From a virus, in the IMG/VR virus record IMGVR_UViG_3300042563_002205, positions 1 to 34,797 of that record: a stretch of DNA of 34,797 bases, one strand, 5' to 3'. Positions 13,203 through 23,453 of the stretch are shown in pieces. The translations under genes were made by a program, and so were the position numbers. Numbering within the stretch: the stretch's first letter is position 1; every line of letters begins with the position of its first letter. Under the pieces are notes generated by a model. It had not been told where the DNA came from and did not search any database. It saw only the letters and a list, made by a program, of their open reading frames with translations.

Positions 13203-13784
13203 TTAAAATTCCTGTAATAAACAATAGGATACGAGTTCGTTGCGTTCGTGTACCATAGCAATAACTTTGAGATATTGAGCAGGTACATCACAAACTTGAC
13301 AACCAGCCGACCAATCATTAATAAATTGCTTCTTTACAGTAGACTTGAAATCATACGTGTTCAAGTGAAAATTGATACCAAACCATCCTTTTACTGGTAA
13401 ACCATTCTCTTCTGATTTTTCATCTTTATCTCCATCTCTGAATACAGTGATTCGACTACCTAATTGCAATAATGCAGGCATCTTGCCTTTATGCAATCCG
13501 TACTTCCATACATTGTAATACCATTCATCTGCCTTTACAATTGCTGCACCTTTTTCATTGTACTTGAAATAATTTTTCAATACAGACACACCAGGATTCG
13601 TGGTGCCGGACAAAGCAATTACAAACTTTTCTCCATCAAACAGGTAAAACTTATCATCAAATACATTTGGAACATCTTCTTGCGAACGAACTCCAATGAT
13701 CCATAATCCATTTGGTATTGCAACAAAACTAGGTAAAGATTTTACTCTTTCTAGTAACTGCTCATCTGTGTACTTCTTAACCAT
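13203..13784 (-). CDS. Probable endolysin with YkuD-like H...SxGC motif
   Basis: The 193-aa protein contains G-I-N-F-H at 136-140 and W-S-A-G-C-Q-V at 158-164, the spacing and residues of the L,D-transpeptidase (YkuD) active site H...(S/T)-x-G-C, a pattern I also associate with lysis-gene products of Bacteroidota phages. It follows two small membrane genes and ends the late operon, the usual place of an endolysin. Expected to act on peptidoglycan peptide cross-links. There is no signal peptide or separate wall-binding domain. The motif is visible; that it cuts rather than links peptidoglycan is inference. Confidence 0.65.
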   Translation of the reverse strand: MVKKYTDEQLLERVKSLPSFVAIPNGLWIIGVRSQEDVPNVFDDKFYLFDGEKFVIALSGTTNPGVSVLKNYFKYNEKGAAIVKADEWYYNVWKYGLHKGKMPALLQLGSRITVFRDGDKDEKSEENGLPVKGWFGINFHLNTYDFKSTVKKQFINDWSAGCQVCDVPAQYLKVIAMVHERNELVSYCLLQEF

Positions 13785-14007
13785 TTTCTTCTTCGTTTAA
13801 TTTGTTATTATCTACTTTCTGTGCGTGGTACACTGCTCCACAACCTGACAAACTCGCACCTGCAATCAATACAAGATAACCTACTCGATTAAATTCCATT
13901 CCAGAACTTAACATAGCAGTACAAACTACCGCAATTACAGTAAGCACTTGTCCTAAATCTTTGTTCTCCGGTGGTGTCGGAGCCTTAATTCGCTTTACTA
14001 TTTTCAT
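13777..14007 (-). CDS. Holin-like membrane protein, 76 aa
   Basis: Two hydrophobic segments (QVLTVIAVVCTAMLSSGMEF and VGYLVLIAGASLSGCGAVYH) follow a basic N-terminus (MKIVKRIKAPTPPENK) and precede a charged tail NKLNEEENG, the usual design of a class II holin. It overlaps the endolysin gene by 8 bp and the next membrane gene by 4 bp, a typical lysis cassette. No recognised family, so the call rests on topology and position. Confidence 0.6.
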   Translation of the reverse strand: MKIVKRIKAPTPPENKDLGQVLTVIAVVCTAMLSSGMEFNRVGYLVLIAGASLSGCGAVYHAQKVDNNKLNEEENG

Positions 14008-14294
14008 ATTCTTTGGTCTAACAATTTTGTAATTACTTCTGTGAGTTTATGCACATCTTTGGAAATCTGATCTAACTTTAACTGCGTAATTTGCTCGATT
14101 CGACTGATGTCATTACTCGCCTGTTGCTGAACCATTTCAATTTTGCCCTTCAACTTACCAAGATCCTCTGACAATCTCAATTCTTTCTCTTCTGCTTTTA
14201 CTCTGTGGTACTTAAAAGATACATGAATATCTCGCAAGAAATATCCAATGATCCCTATCAAACTAACTAATATCCATTGCATAACCTCGTTCAT
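14004..14294 (-). CDS. N-terminally anchored coiled-coil protein (holin/spanin-like), 96 aa
   Basis: One membrane helix (VMQWILVSLIGIIGYFLRD) is followed by a long coiled coil (residues about 32-90, rich in Lys, Glu and Gln). This architecture fits inner-membrane spanins or XhlA-like lysis accessory proteins. It lies between the tail-tip and holin-like genes. Which lysis role it has cannot be told from sequence. Confidence 0.6.
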   Translation of the reverse strand: MNEVMQWILVSLIGIIGYFLRDIHVSFKYHRVKAEEKELRLSEDLGKLKGKIEMVQQQASNDISRIEQITQLKLDQISKDVHKLTEVITKLLDQRI

Positions 14295-14295
14295 A

Positions 14296-16074
14296 TCAAT
14301 AATAAGTTCTCTTGTTCTTAAACTTATCTCCTACTTTACATTTTACAACTGCCTTTCTGGAGAACGGATCGGGATAATCCAACGAAGGACTATCTTCTAC
14401 AATTACTGCCAAATCTTGGTACCTATACGAATGATTGTGGGCATTGTAATCAGAGATAAACAACTCGTTCTCCGATAACAAATATAACTCAATCATCTGC
14501 TTCGTAATACATTCATCTACAGGATCAGTGATAATTTCATAAACATTCAAATTCTCACGCATATTGCGTTTCATTTGCCTATCTCCATAAATGACATTAT
14601 CAATTTCAAAGTTCGGTTGTCTAAAACCAATGAAGCCATAAAACCTTAAAGTACTGGGAACTTGCGAACCACTAAAATCAATTCCTTCCATTTCATGATA
14701 ACCATCAAATACAGCACTAATACGTGCAGTATGCAATGCCCAATTTACAGTGTATTCCTTCAAATCATATTCTCCCCATTCAAAAGAACTTCCAATGCCG
14801 GAAATCAAATAATTTATTACAATCTTGTAACAACCAGGTCCATCATTATCTAGAATTGCCTTCCAAGGAACTGTTGCATAAAATGCATTTGGTTCATTTA
14901 CAAACTCAACTAATGCAGGTTGCCAGTTAGCCAAGACATTGCCTTCTTTGTAAACTTCAATACTACAACTATCACCTATATCTGATAACTTAATCCATGC
15001 AGATGTAACATCATTTGACCATGAATTTTTACCTCCTGCAAGAACTAATTCTTTACAACAACAATCTTTGATTCCACGATTTTCCTCTGCGAAAGATATA
15101 GGTAACTTAATACTGTTGTACTCCTTAAATATTCTATCTTCATTGCGACAACCACAAGAAACTCCTACACTACTTTGAACATCATAGAACTGACCATGAT
15201 TATACGTGAAATCTGCCCAATTGTAATTTCCGTTTATATCTTGATTTATAGGACAACAAATACCTACTGGCTGATACATCGTAGTAAGCGTATCACCTGC
15301 TTCTTCAAGCAAAATATCACCTTCTGTTACGAACCAATTGTATTCTCCATCATACCACATTGACAACAACTGGCCATCAAGAGTATATTGATAAGCAAAC
15401 TGTCCATTTATTTCACCTACATTATTCCAAATCCAAGTTTCTCCGACTTCATCTACTTCAACACCCCAAGAAATACCACAATCACAAGTTCCGGCAACTG
15501 CACAAGATTCAATAGCAGTTTCGAAACTATTTCCTACCAATCCAATTTTAGTCCAAAATCCATCAGGTAGTCCTGAAGTATTCTCGTACAAGATCGTAAC
15601 ATAAATTCCCAATGGAGTAAACACCCACGTTCCTGCTCCATCATAACTAATTTCAAAAGTACTCGGTGCAACATCAAAAACATATGTCGGCAATTCATTA
15701 CGGGTGCCAACAGGATATAACAAACCTGTAAAAATACCATCTTTATTTTTGTAGGTGTAATTTATGCCACATTCGTATGGCAAACTAGATTCAACAATGT
15801 CAAATTGCAAAAGAGTAAAAGCAGGTGCAACTTGATTCCAATCGGAAAGTGTACTAACAGGACAATCAGTATTGATATTACTGTTATATAGTACAAGACC
15901 TGCAAGAGTTCTTAAATTCCATTGACCACCAACCCATTCAATTACAAATGTTTGATTCCAATAAAAAAATTGAAAAGTTGGTCTAGCACCATTGTAACCA
16001 TTATATGGAACATAAATAGATGAAGTAGGCCCACCAGTAGCGGACATTGTTATTCTTATTGTATTACAACTCAT
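14296..16074 (-). CDS. Probable receptor-binding/tail-tip protein with three repeated modules
   Basis: The 592-aa, Cys- and Trp-rich protein has three diverged copies of one module at about 22-80, 118-176 and 213-272: each has aromatic strands, an I-x-(W/Y)-x-G-x-x-W core (VIEWVGGQW, EISYDGAGTW, SMWYDGEYNW) and a following Leu-Tyr/Met-Tyr strand, like small carbohydrate-binding beta domains. Then comes a Cys cluster (CCPINQ, CGCRNED, CCCKE) and a C-terminal half that looks like a conserved baseplate domain. As the last structural gene before lysis genes it is a good receptor-binding candidate, probably binding surface glycans. No enzymatic motif was seen. Confidence 0.6.
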   Translation of the reverse strand: MSCNTIRITMSATGGPTSSIYVPYNGYNGARPTFQFFYWNQTFVIEWVGGQWNLRTLAGLVLYNSNINTDCPVSTLSDWNQVAPAFTLLQFDIVESSLPYECGINYTYKNKDGIFTGLLYPVGTRNELPTYVFDVAPSTFEISYDGAGTWVFTPLGIYVTILYENTSGLPDGFWTKIGLVGNSFETAIESCAVAGTCDCGISWGVEVDEVGETWIWNNVGEINGQFAYQYTLDGQLLSMWYDGEYNWFVTEGDILLEEAGDTLTTMYQPVGICCPINQDINGNYNWADFTYNHGQFYDVQSSVGVSCGCRNEDRIFKEYNSIKLPISFAEENRGIKDCCCKELVLAGGKNSWSNDVTSAWIKLSDIGDSCSIEVYKEGNVLANWQPALVEFVNEPNAFYATVPWKAILDNDGPGCYKIVINYLISGIGSSFEWGEYDLKEYTVNWALHTARISAVFDGYHEMEGIDFSGSQVPSTLRFYGFIGFRQPNFEIDNVIYGDRQMKRNMRENLNVYEIITDPVDECITKQMIELYLLSENELFISDYNAHNHSYRYQDLAVIVEDSPSLDYPDPFSRKAVVKCKVGDKFKNKRTYY

Positions 16075-16089
16075 ATTTTCATCTGATTT

Positions 16090-18279
16090 TTATTCGGCAG
16101 GTTGAAAACAACCCTTAATCTTTGTGGTGAATTTAACACCATTTGTCAAATCTATTTTATCGGGATCAAAATTACATCTCATTACTGCTATTTCTGGTGC
16201 CGGAAACGTTAATTCACATAACAAACTGCCTGCAAATGGAGTTAACGGATTGCTTGAATCATTATCATAAGGCACAACAGTAGAACAAATACTTCTAGGT
16301 GCTGACTGCTTCGGTTCAACTGTAATCATTCCCCAAACTGTTGCCTGATCCCAAACCTCACCAGTAGTTACTGTATGAGTTGCTTCTACTTCCATTTGCA
16401 AACCTTCGGTTACGACTTGTACATTTGCACCATTCAAATACAACTGAATATCTTGATCAATTTTATTGTCAGAATCATAATTCTTCATGATTATATCATC
16501 ATTGAAATTGTAAGTCAAACCATCAATATCTGATGTCATTCTATACCTTAAATTCCAATCGTTTAATCCAGTGTCATACGGATACCAATTCTTTGTCTGA
16601 TTAGGAAAAAAGTCTCCACTAGCATTTAACTGTTGTAACCAATACTCCCATCTCAAAAAGAAAGGAAACAAAATTCTGATACCATATTCGGAACTAGTAT
16701 CAAACGAATCATCACGAAATAATTTAGCAATTAATTTCATGCTTGTATTAGGCAATGTCATGATTACAGGAATCTCCAAGTTTACTGGATACATACCGGA
16801 CTGCAACGGAATGCCTGTGAAATCAAAAGTTACAGATCCAAGAACAAATGAATCTTCTGTATCTCCATTGTAACATTCAATATTAGCCACTACATTGTCT
16901 ATTACACTACCAACGGGGACCAACCACATACCACTGAATGCAATATCATCTTCAATATTTGCTTCACATTCTTCAATAGTAATATCGGAAGCATCAACAT
17001 TCTGATTGTGGTACAAAAATCTATTCTGCTTCATATCCAAAGGACCACCAACAGGGAGTGCCTTAATCAATTGCTCTTCGTAGATAACATGATTTACATT
17101 ATCTGCTTTCAACCATAGAATAAATTTACGATCTCCATCTTCTCTTGAATCCATAAACGAAGTCAAGGTAGTAAATGTCAAATCAATATCTATCTGAAAT
17201 TGTTGGCTTCCTAGATCTACAATATCAGTAATTTCATAACTCCAATATGCACCATCGGGATTGCTATAACTATCACCAATATCACCAATATTAATCAAAC
17301 TTGTCTGCCTTACGATTGACAACGAATTTTGCGAAGCAGTTTGGTTTTTGTAATACTGATCATCGGTTGGCAGATAAGATCCACCGACTCCGAGAATATC
17401 ATTACCGCCATTAATTAGTTCAACAACAACACTAACTGAATTTACAGAAGTATAATCTAACGGATTACTAATTCCTTGTACTAAAACTGACCTAGGAACT
17501 TCTGAATTATATGGCTGATTAAACCAACCCGTATCCGCATCTGCATTATACGTTTGAATAGTGTTATTCGAAGGCTCATACAACAACGTCTGCCAACGAA
17601 ATTTTACAAACAACTTAATGCAGTTGCTCGTTGCAAATAATGAAGGAGTATCTATTCCAGAGTTAACAAAATCTATACTTAATCTGTATTCTCTATACTC
17701 TAAATTATCTTCAAGAGTGTCTAGACTTGCTTCGATTACATACTGACCACTTTGATTACCAATTGCAACACCGGAAACAGTTCCGGTACTATTAAATATG
17801 TCAAACGTAAATCTTGTTACTTCATTATCAATTACGGAGTATTCACTACCAGTTTGACCATTAGAAACGTGATTTACATCAATTACAAGTCCTTCACGTT
17901 TGCGTAAAGCAACAATTCTAATAATCTGGCCATTAGTTGCATCTATCCATGTTTGGATATCTGACAAATCTAATTGATCTCCATTGACAGATATAATATC
18001 AGCGTTCCAAGCAAACAAAACATTGCCATTACTATCATACTTTATACATGCTACCTCATCACCAACACGAAAGCCTTCTAATGCCCAATCTCCTCCAGTC
18101 CAAGTTACTATATTGTCAATTGGATTTCTTGTCAAATAAGCACTACTGCCTGACACAACTTCTATACTTTCCTTAATCTGAAAGCGTACAGAGTTTTGAT
18201 CTCCTGCATTTGACTTGTAAAAGGCTGCAGTATAACCAAAACTATTACTGAATACATTATTGATTATTGTGATCGGCAT
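16090..18279 (-). CDS. Large tail/baseplate protein, 729 aa
   Basis: All-beta throughout (for instance IVTWTGGDWALEGFRVGDEVACIKYDSNGNVLFAW near the N-terminus), Asp/Asn/Thr-rich, with no recognised catalytic motif or coiled coil. Its size and its place between a distal-tail-like protein and the receptor-binding candidate indicate a structural part of the tail tip. The start at 18279 overlaps the 72-aa gene by 23 bp. Confidence 0.65.
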   Translation of the reverse strand: MPITIINNVFSNSFGYTAAFYKSNAGDQNSVRFQIKESIEVVSGSSAYLTRNPIDNIVTWTGGDWALEGFRVGDEVACIKYDSNGNVLFAWNADIISVNGDQLDLSDIQTWIDATNGQIIRIVALRKREGLVIDVNHVSNGQTGSEYSVIDNEVTRFTFDIFNSTGTVSGVAIGNQSGQYVIEASLDTLEDNLEYREYRLSIDFVNSGIDTPSLFATSNCIKLFVKFRWQTLLYEPSNNTIQTYNADADTGWFNQPYNSEVPRSVLVQGISNPLDYTSVNSVSVVVELINGGNDILGVGGSYLPTDDQYYKNQTASQNSLSIVRQTSLINIGDIGDSYSNPDGAYWSYEITDIVDLGSQQFQIDIDLTFTTLTSFMDSREDGDRKFILWLKADNVNHVIYEEQLIKALPVGGPLDMKQNRFLYHNQNVDASDITIEECEANIEDDIAFSGMWLVPVGSVIDNVVANIECYNGDTEDSFVLGSVTFDFTGIPLQSGMYPVNLEIPVIMTLPNTSMKLIAKLFRDDSFDTSSEYGIRILFPFFLRWEYWLQQLNASGDFFPNQTKNWYPYDTGLNDWNLRYRMTSDIDGLTYNFNDDIIMKNYDSDNKIDQDIQLYLNGANVQVVTEGLQMEVEATHTVTTGEVWDQATVWGMITVEPKQSAPRSICSTVVPYDNDSSNPLTPFAGSLLCELTFPAPEIAVMRCNFDPDKIDLTNGVKFTTKIKGCFQPAE

Positions 18280-18475
18280 ATCTTTGTTGTATTACATTCA
18301 ATTTATTCAAGTCGCCAGTTTTTACAGACTTCATTATTTCTTTGATGTCTTTTGTAATTTGCTCCTTTTGATTTCCATACTCAACAGGAAGGTTTTCAAG
18401 TGCCTTTACTTGAAGTTCAACCAATTGAGCAAAGTTCTTCTTTAATTCTTGTGCTATATTTTCAATGTTCATCAT
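18257..18475 (-). CDS. Small coiled-coil protein of the tail region, 72 aa
   Basis: Starts MMNIENIAQELKKNFAQLVELQVKALENLP; helical, heptad-like, hydrophilic. The start overlaps the upstream stop as ATGA and the end overlaps the 729-aa gene, so it is a coupled real gene. Possibly a tail assembly chaperone or tail-tip component. Confidence 0.65.
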   Translation of the reverse strand: MMNIENIAQELKKNFAQLVELQVKALENLPVEYGNQKEQITKDIKEIMKSVKTGDLNKLNVIQQRYADHNNQ

Positions 18476-20190
18476 TCGTTTATTGTAAGTGTATATACTT
18501 TTCCATTAGCATAACTGTCGGGTGTTCTGTAAGTTATTTTTGCATCACTCTTCTCATCATACCATTCGCAATTTAGCACCTCACTTAACTCTCCATTAAT
18601 TTCTACCCAATTATTATCTAACAAATTTACAAATTCATTTGCCTTTAATCTGATTCTTACATTACTTTTTATTTTCCAAGCATTTAACTGTATTTCATTA
18701 ATCTTATGGTACTGATCCCAGAGAGCCTTTGCACCAATAAAATTCATGTAATATGCAGGTTGCTTTCCATTAATTGCATACAACAGTTTAGTTGTACTCC
18801 AATACATTTGAGATACCTGCATGCAGTCTTTTCTTTCACCAATCTGATTAGCATAAGATGTTCCACCCCCAAATAGACCTGTTACTGCATCAACTAATGT
18901 GAACAATCCTTTTGCCAGTAATTCTAACCAATTTAATTTTTCCTTTCTTCTAGCCAATGAAAACGGAATTGCTACATCATTCAATCCTTTAATTGTAACC
19001 AAATCTTCATTAACATAAGATACTGGTTCTGTCGAATATTCTGCATCCATATAGTCATACAACTTGTCATATGTATTCAAATCAGCAGGATCTAGTGCAT
19101 AGTGAATATAATATCTCTTCCAGATTTCATCTGTATTGTAACTAAATGAATCATCTCTTTCGGACTGCAAACTCATTGCAGGTATAAATTGATTACTAGA
19201 CTGCATCATCCACCAATCTGATCTCTCTAATCTTACTACTCCATTGTGAATTTTTATACTTGCGTTAAACGTGATTTTCAAAGATTCCAATAAAGATCCG
19301 AGCGTTGGTGTCGTATCCGAAGCACTAGGTACTCCTTTATTAAAGGGTGCATTAAGTTCTTCCGGTAAAAATTCGAAAATAGATTTTCTGTTCTTTAGAA
19401 GCGGTACTGGTAACAATGTCAATTGCGGAATTGCATTTAATAAATTCGATTCGAAAGTATAACCTAAATACTGACATCCTTTTTCTATTAAATTCTTAAC
19501 CTTACAAGCCTTCAACTTATACTTCGGTGGATATATCAACGTAAATAACTTTGCTGCCAAGTTCAAAAGAGCAACAAGTATTGCTGCAAAATATATCAAT
19601 CTTGCAACTGCCTTTAACGATGCTGCAATAATATCACCAGTGTCCACCGAAGGCGGTACTCCAATGTTTGGAGTGGCTGCTTGAATAACTTCTGCTATTG
19701 AAGTTGCTAATTCCTTTCCTGCTTCTGCTATTTCTTTCGACATAATATAAACAGTCAACGAAACAGTTATTGCCTGTTCTAATTGATTATCTTTTATGAC
19801 AAAATACGGAACTTCAAAAATGTCAAATTGCACCTCTTTAGCCAACAAAAGTTCAAACGAAGTGCCATTTGCATTGTCCCAAAACGAATCATATCCTTTC
19901 CTTTTCTTGATTTTTACTTCTACATCGTGCTGACGAACAACTGTTTGCTCTGTCAAATCAACATAATACTCCAAATTAACCCCTCCTGCCAACTCAATTC
20001 GATACGGAATACCCTCGAATACACCTACGTTGCTAATATGCGTTCTAATGATCTCGTAGGCCTCTCTAGGAAGCACTATATTGTCTGTGCTAATTCTTAA
20101 TACTTCGGGATTGTCTGTGTAATCAGAAACAATACCTATTTCTTGCCTATTTCTAGGACTAATTTCTACATCATTCAAAAAATGTCTCAT
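18472..20190 (-). CDS. Distal tail-like protein, 572 aa
   Basis: The gene directly follows the tape measure with an ATGA overlap, the usual place of distal tail (Dit) or Tal proteins. N-terminal residues 1-120 are beta-rich; a hydrophobic segment ARLIYFAAILVALLNLAAKLFTLIY (about 205-230) may cross or contact the host membrane during DNA entry; the C-terminal half is mixed beta with conserved WYDEKSDAKITYRTPDSYANGKVYTL at the end. No enzymatic motif. The family is inferred from position. Confidence 0.6.
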   Translation of the reverse strand: MRHFLNDVEISPRNRQEIGIVSDYTDNPEVLRISTDNIVLPREAYEIIRTHISNVGVFEGIPYRIELAGGVNLEYYVDLTEQTVVRQHDVEVKIKKRKGYDSFWDNANGTSFELLLAKEVQFDIFEVPYFVIKDNQLEQAITVSLTVYIMSKEIAEAGKELATSIAEVIQAATPNIGVPPSVDTGDIIAASLKAVARLIYFAAILVALLNLAAKLFTLIYPPKYKLKACKVKNLIEKGCQYLGYTFESNLLNAIPQLTLLPVPLLKNRKSIFEFLPEELNAPFNKGVPSASDTTPTLGSLLESLKITFNASIKIHNGVVRLERSDWWMMQSSNQFIPAMSLQSERDDSFSYNTDEIWKRYYIHYALDPADLNTYDKLYDYMDAEYSTEPVSYVNEDLVTIKGLNDVAIPFSLARRKEKLNWLELLAKGLFTLVDAVTGLFGGGTSYANQIGERKDCMQVSQMYWSTTKLLYAINGKQPAYYMNFIGAKALWDQYHKINEIQLNAWKIKSNVRIRLKANEFVNLLDNNWVEINGELSEVLNCEWYDEKSDAKITYRTPDSYANGKVYTLTINE

Positions 20191-23100
20191 TTTCTTACTC
20201 GATAACGATTATATACTGTAGTGTTGCCTTTCTTGTGCTTATCAACAAACTCGATCATTGTGCTAGTAATTTTTCCTACATCATACGAATGCTCCGGCTT
20301 GTTTTGAATAGTTTCATTCAATTGATCCAGTTTGTTCAACATCAATCCAAATTCCATCGGAGATGCCACTGCATTTGCCTGACCTTTTCTTACCAGTACT
20401 CCATTGTTGTATTCGATTGCCATTTTAGTCAAATCCTCGTTACTGATACCACCAATTTGCTCATTCAAATTTTTAGGCAGAACTCTTTCGTTAGGATGCA
20501 AGATAGCATGAAATCCACCTTTGCCATCAACTCCTTGCCCAGACTTACCAGTATCCTCCGTTCCTTCAAAGAATGTAGGCAATGTCTTGATAAACTGCAT
20601 CAACAACGAAGTGTCTTTGATTGTATCAACCAGTGGTGTCTTACTTCCTGCTTCAACCTTTGATTGATAAGTACTGAATACAGTATTCGCCATTTCTAGC
20701 ATCTGTTGTCTCCGTTGCTCAATTGACTTTTTCTTATTTGCTTCTGCAATGATCCGTTGTTGCTCGGCTAATGACTGTTGTGCATTGATATTACCTTGAT
20801 TAGCCAACTCTTGCAAAGTGTCAAACTGATTTTGTGCTGCTTCTATTTCCTTATCAATTAACTCAACTTTTTTCTCCGAACGAGATTTTAGTATTTCGAA
20901 AGACTGGTCTACAATTTCTTTAACTGCGTCTTGATGCTCTTTCAATTTTGCTAATTCATCGTCTTTTGCTTGCTTATCTAGATCTGCTATTTCCTTTGCT
21001 TGTTTATCTTCTAATGCTTTAATATTTAACTGTGCTACTTTGGTGTCATTTGCATATTTTTTATTGTAGTCTTTAGCACTTGTAATTAACAAAGTGTACT
21101 TCTTGATAATAGCATCTTTCGAATTTTGATAATCACTATTTACTGCTTCTTTATACTGGGCAAGAAATTCATCTTCCGCATCTTTGATTTTTTTATTAGT
21201 TTCCTTAACAAGTTCTTCTGCCTTTAATGAATACTTTAGTCTAATAGCAAGTATTTCTTTTTCCTGTGCTTCTGTCAAAGTAGTAGTTTCAATCAAATTT
21301 TCCAAATACTTGTTATTTCCAGTTTTCTCTGCAAGTTCATTTTGCTTTTTGTTGTATGCTTCTGCCTGTGTAATCAATTCAAAATATTTTTCTCGAATTG
21401 CTTCTTCTTCTTTTTGTTGTTCAGTTTTGTTCCGGTCATAGTATTCATTTTCTGCAATTTCAATTTTCAAAAGCAATTCAGCCCGAAAATCTGCAACATC
21501 TTGTAATCTTTTTTTCTCTTCAGAAATTTTAGCATCTTCCTTTTTCTTTTTATCATCATCACGTTTTTTATTTCTTGCTAATCTATCCTTCTCTTTTTGT
21601 TCCTGTGCTTTATCAAATGCTAAATCTGCTTCGGTTTTTATTCCATTTGCTTTATCTAATTCCGTTGCTTGTAACATTAATGCTGCTGCTTGCTCTTGGT
21701 ATATTTTGGCTCTTTTTTCTGATTCTGCTTTAAGTGCATTAGTATTTTTTGCTTGATTAAGGACCATATCGGTTACTGCTGATGCACCACCTTCGGCTTG
21801 TCCTTTGAAAATTCCAACTATACCACCTTTGGCTACAGAAAAAGCATCTTCATACCATGCAGTCTGATCTTCCATTGAAGCAGTCAATCCTTTTGCAGTT
21901 TCTTCTGCACTTAATTGATACAAATAATTTGCCTGTGCTCTCAATCCAACCGCCTTAATATAGGCAGATGTCTTATCATTAAATAACTGTTCAGCAGTAT
22001 TCAAATCTGTTGCTCTTCCAAATGTATCTCCAAGAGTTTCATTATACTCATACAATGCCTGTTCTTTAGAAATTACACCATCTTTTGCAAGATCAAAAGT
22101 CGTTTTCATTTTATTAGTCTCTTCAATTGCACCTGCTAATGCAGTTCTAGTATCCTCTGCACTACCTGCTAGTGCCTCAAATGCTATTGCCGAATCACTT
22201 GTGTCATTTGCCATTTTATACAAGACATAACCAAGGGCAGTGATTGCTGCTAATATTGCTATAATAGGAAGCGACATCATTGCAATTCTTAATGCTTTAG
22301 TGGAATTAGTTGCAGTATTGGTTGCTACAGTTTGTGTTGTGGTTGCAACTGTTTCTGCTTCTGTTACTACAACATCTCTTGTTTTTGCAGCAATTAAAGC
22401 ACCTAGTTTACTTGCTGCTGCCTTAAACGCTGCACCTATTTCAGTAATCTTATCTCCAAGTCCTCCTAGTTTTTCTAATGCATCGGCAAGACCAGCAAGT
22501 GCCTGTAACCTTACCATAGTTTCCATGAGTGCTTCACTTTCAACACCCATTAACACCATTGAACTCTGTATTCCTTGAAAAGCAGCAACACCAATTGTTG
22601 CCACTCCAGTAAGTCCTTTTGCAAGATTTTCCATGCCAGTACCGGCAGTAGCCTTGATAACTGCTTCTGTATCTTGAATCTTATCCTTTAATTCACCTGC
22701 TCTTTGTGCCATTTGCTGGAACTTCGGATCAGATTCATCCATCTGTGCCAATTGTTTAGCCAAGTTTCTCAACTCTTCCTTCAAATTGACTGTTGCAGAT
22801 TCGTAGTTACCTACATTTCTTTGATTATCTCCAACTGCCTTATCAATGTTTTTTAACTCTCTGTCAAGACGAGCCGCTTCTTTAGTAGTTTCTGCATATT
22901 GCTTTTGCATTTCATCGAATGCAGTGGATCCTTTTTGTCCTGACTGTTCCATTTGCAACAACTGGGCACCGAGTTCCTTTGAAGCATTCTTCATATCACG
23001 TGCAGATGCAGACAATTGCTTGTAAGCATTTGACTCATCTTGTGCTGCCTTTTGCTTTTGTTGACTTCTCTTTAATTCATCTTGATCCGCCTTCTTTAAC

Positions 23101-23453
23101 ATTTCAGCAGTGCGAATCTTCTGTTGCTCGGTTTTTTCTCTTTCCTGTGCAATCTTTTCTAATTGTTGCTCTGCTAGTGCATGTTGCTTTAATGCCTCTG
23201 CTTTTGCCTTATCAATTTTTATAGATTCTTCCGTCATGGTACTGGCCTTACCAGTAACCTTAATTAAATTCTCAATTTCAGCCGATGTAGACAAAGTACT
23301 CGCACTGATGGACTTTTTCATCTCCTCTGCTGACTTTTTCATTTCCGCAGATAACTTATCGAATATCTCGATTGTCTTTATCGCACTATCTCGCAATCCT
23401 TTGAAGAGATCTTCCTCTTCAAATATATCACTTGCTTTTATTTGCTTTGCCAT
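20187..23453 (-). CDS. Tape measure protein, 1088 aa
   Basis: The longest gene. It is largely helical with long Lys/Glu/Gln coiled coils (residues about 1-260 and 600-900), a central hydrophobic region including MMSLPIIAILAAITALGYVLYKM (about 392-414) and a Gly/Ala-rich stretch before it, and a C-terminal domain with HAILHPNERVLPK. This is the typical tape measure design: it sets tail length and helps DNA enter the cell. By the usual rule of about 0.15 nm per residue the tail would be about 160 nm. It overlaps the 137-aa gene by 26 bp and the distal tail gene by 4 bp. Confidence 0.92.
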   Translation of the reverse strand: MAKQIKASDIFEEEDLFKGLRDSAIKTIEIFDKLSAEMKKSAEEMKKSISASTLSTSAEIENLIKVTGKASTMTEESIKIDKAKAEALKQHALAEQQLEKIAQEREKTEQQKIRTAEMLKKADQDELKRSQQKQKAAQDESNAYKQLSASARDMKNASKELGAQLLQMEQSGQKGSTAFDEMQKQYAETTKEAARLDRELKNIDKAVGDNQRNVGNYESATVNLKEELRNLAKQLAQMDESDPKFQQMAQRAGELKDKIQDTEAVIKATAGTGMENLAKGLTGVATIGVAAFQGIQSSMVLMGVESEALMETMVRLQALAGLADALEKLGGLGDKITEIGAAFKAAASKLGALIAAKTRDVVVTEAETVATTTQTVATNTATNSTKALRIAMMSLPIIAILAAITALGYVLYKMANDTSDSAIAFEALAGSAEDTRTALAGAIEETNKMKTTFDLAKDGVISKEQALYEYNETLGDTFGRATDLNTAEQLFNDKTSAYIKAVGLRAQANYLYQLSAEETAKGLTASMEDQTAWYEDAFSVAKGGIVGIFKGQAEGGASAVTDMVLNQAKNTNALKAESEKRAKIYQEQAAALMLQATELDKANGIKTEADLAFDKAQEQKEKDRLARNKKRDDDKKKKEDAKISEEKKRLQDVADFRAELLLKIEIAENEYYDRNKTEQQKEEEAIREKYFELITQAEAYNKKQNELAEKTGNNKYLENLIETTTLTEAQEKEILAIRLKYSLKAEELVKETNKKIKDAEDEFLAQYKEAVNSDYQNSKDAIIKKYTLLITSAKDYNKKYANDTKVAQLNIKALEDKQAKEIADLDKQAKDDELAKLKEHQDAVKEIVDQSFEILKSRSEKKVELIDKEIEAAQNQFDTLQELANQGNINAQQSLAEQQRIIAEANKKKSIEQRRQQMLEMANTVFSTYQSKVEAGSKTPLVDTIKDTSLLMQFIKTLPTFFEGTEDTGKSGQGVDGKGGFHAILHPNERVLPKNLNEQIGGISNEDLTKMAIEYNNGVLVRKGQANAVASPMEFGLMLNKLDQLNETIQNKPEHSYDVGKITSTMIEFVDKHKKGNTTVYNRYRVRK

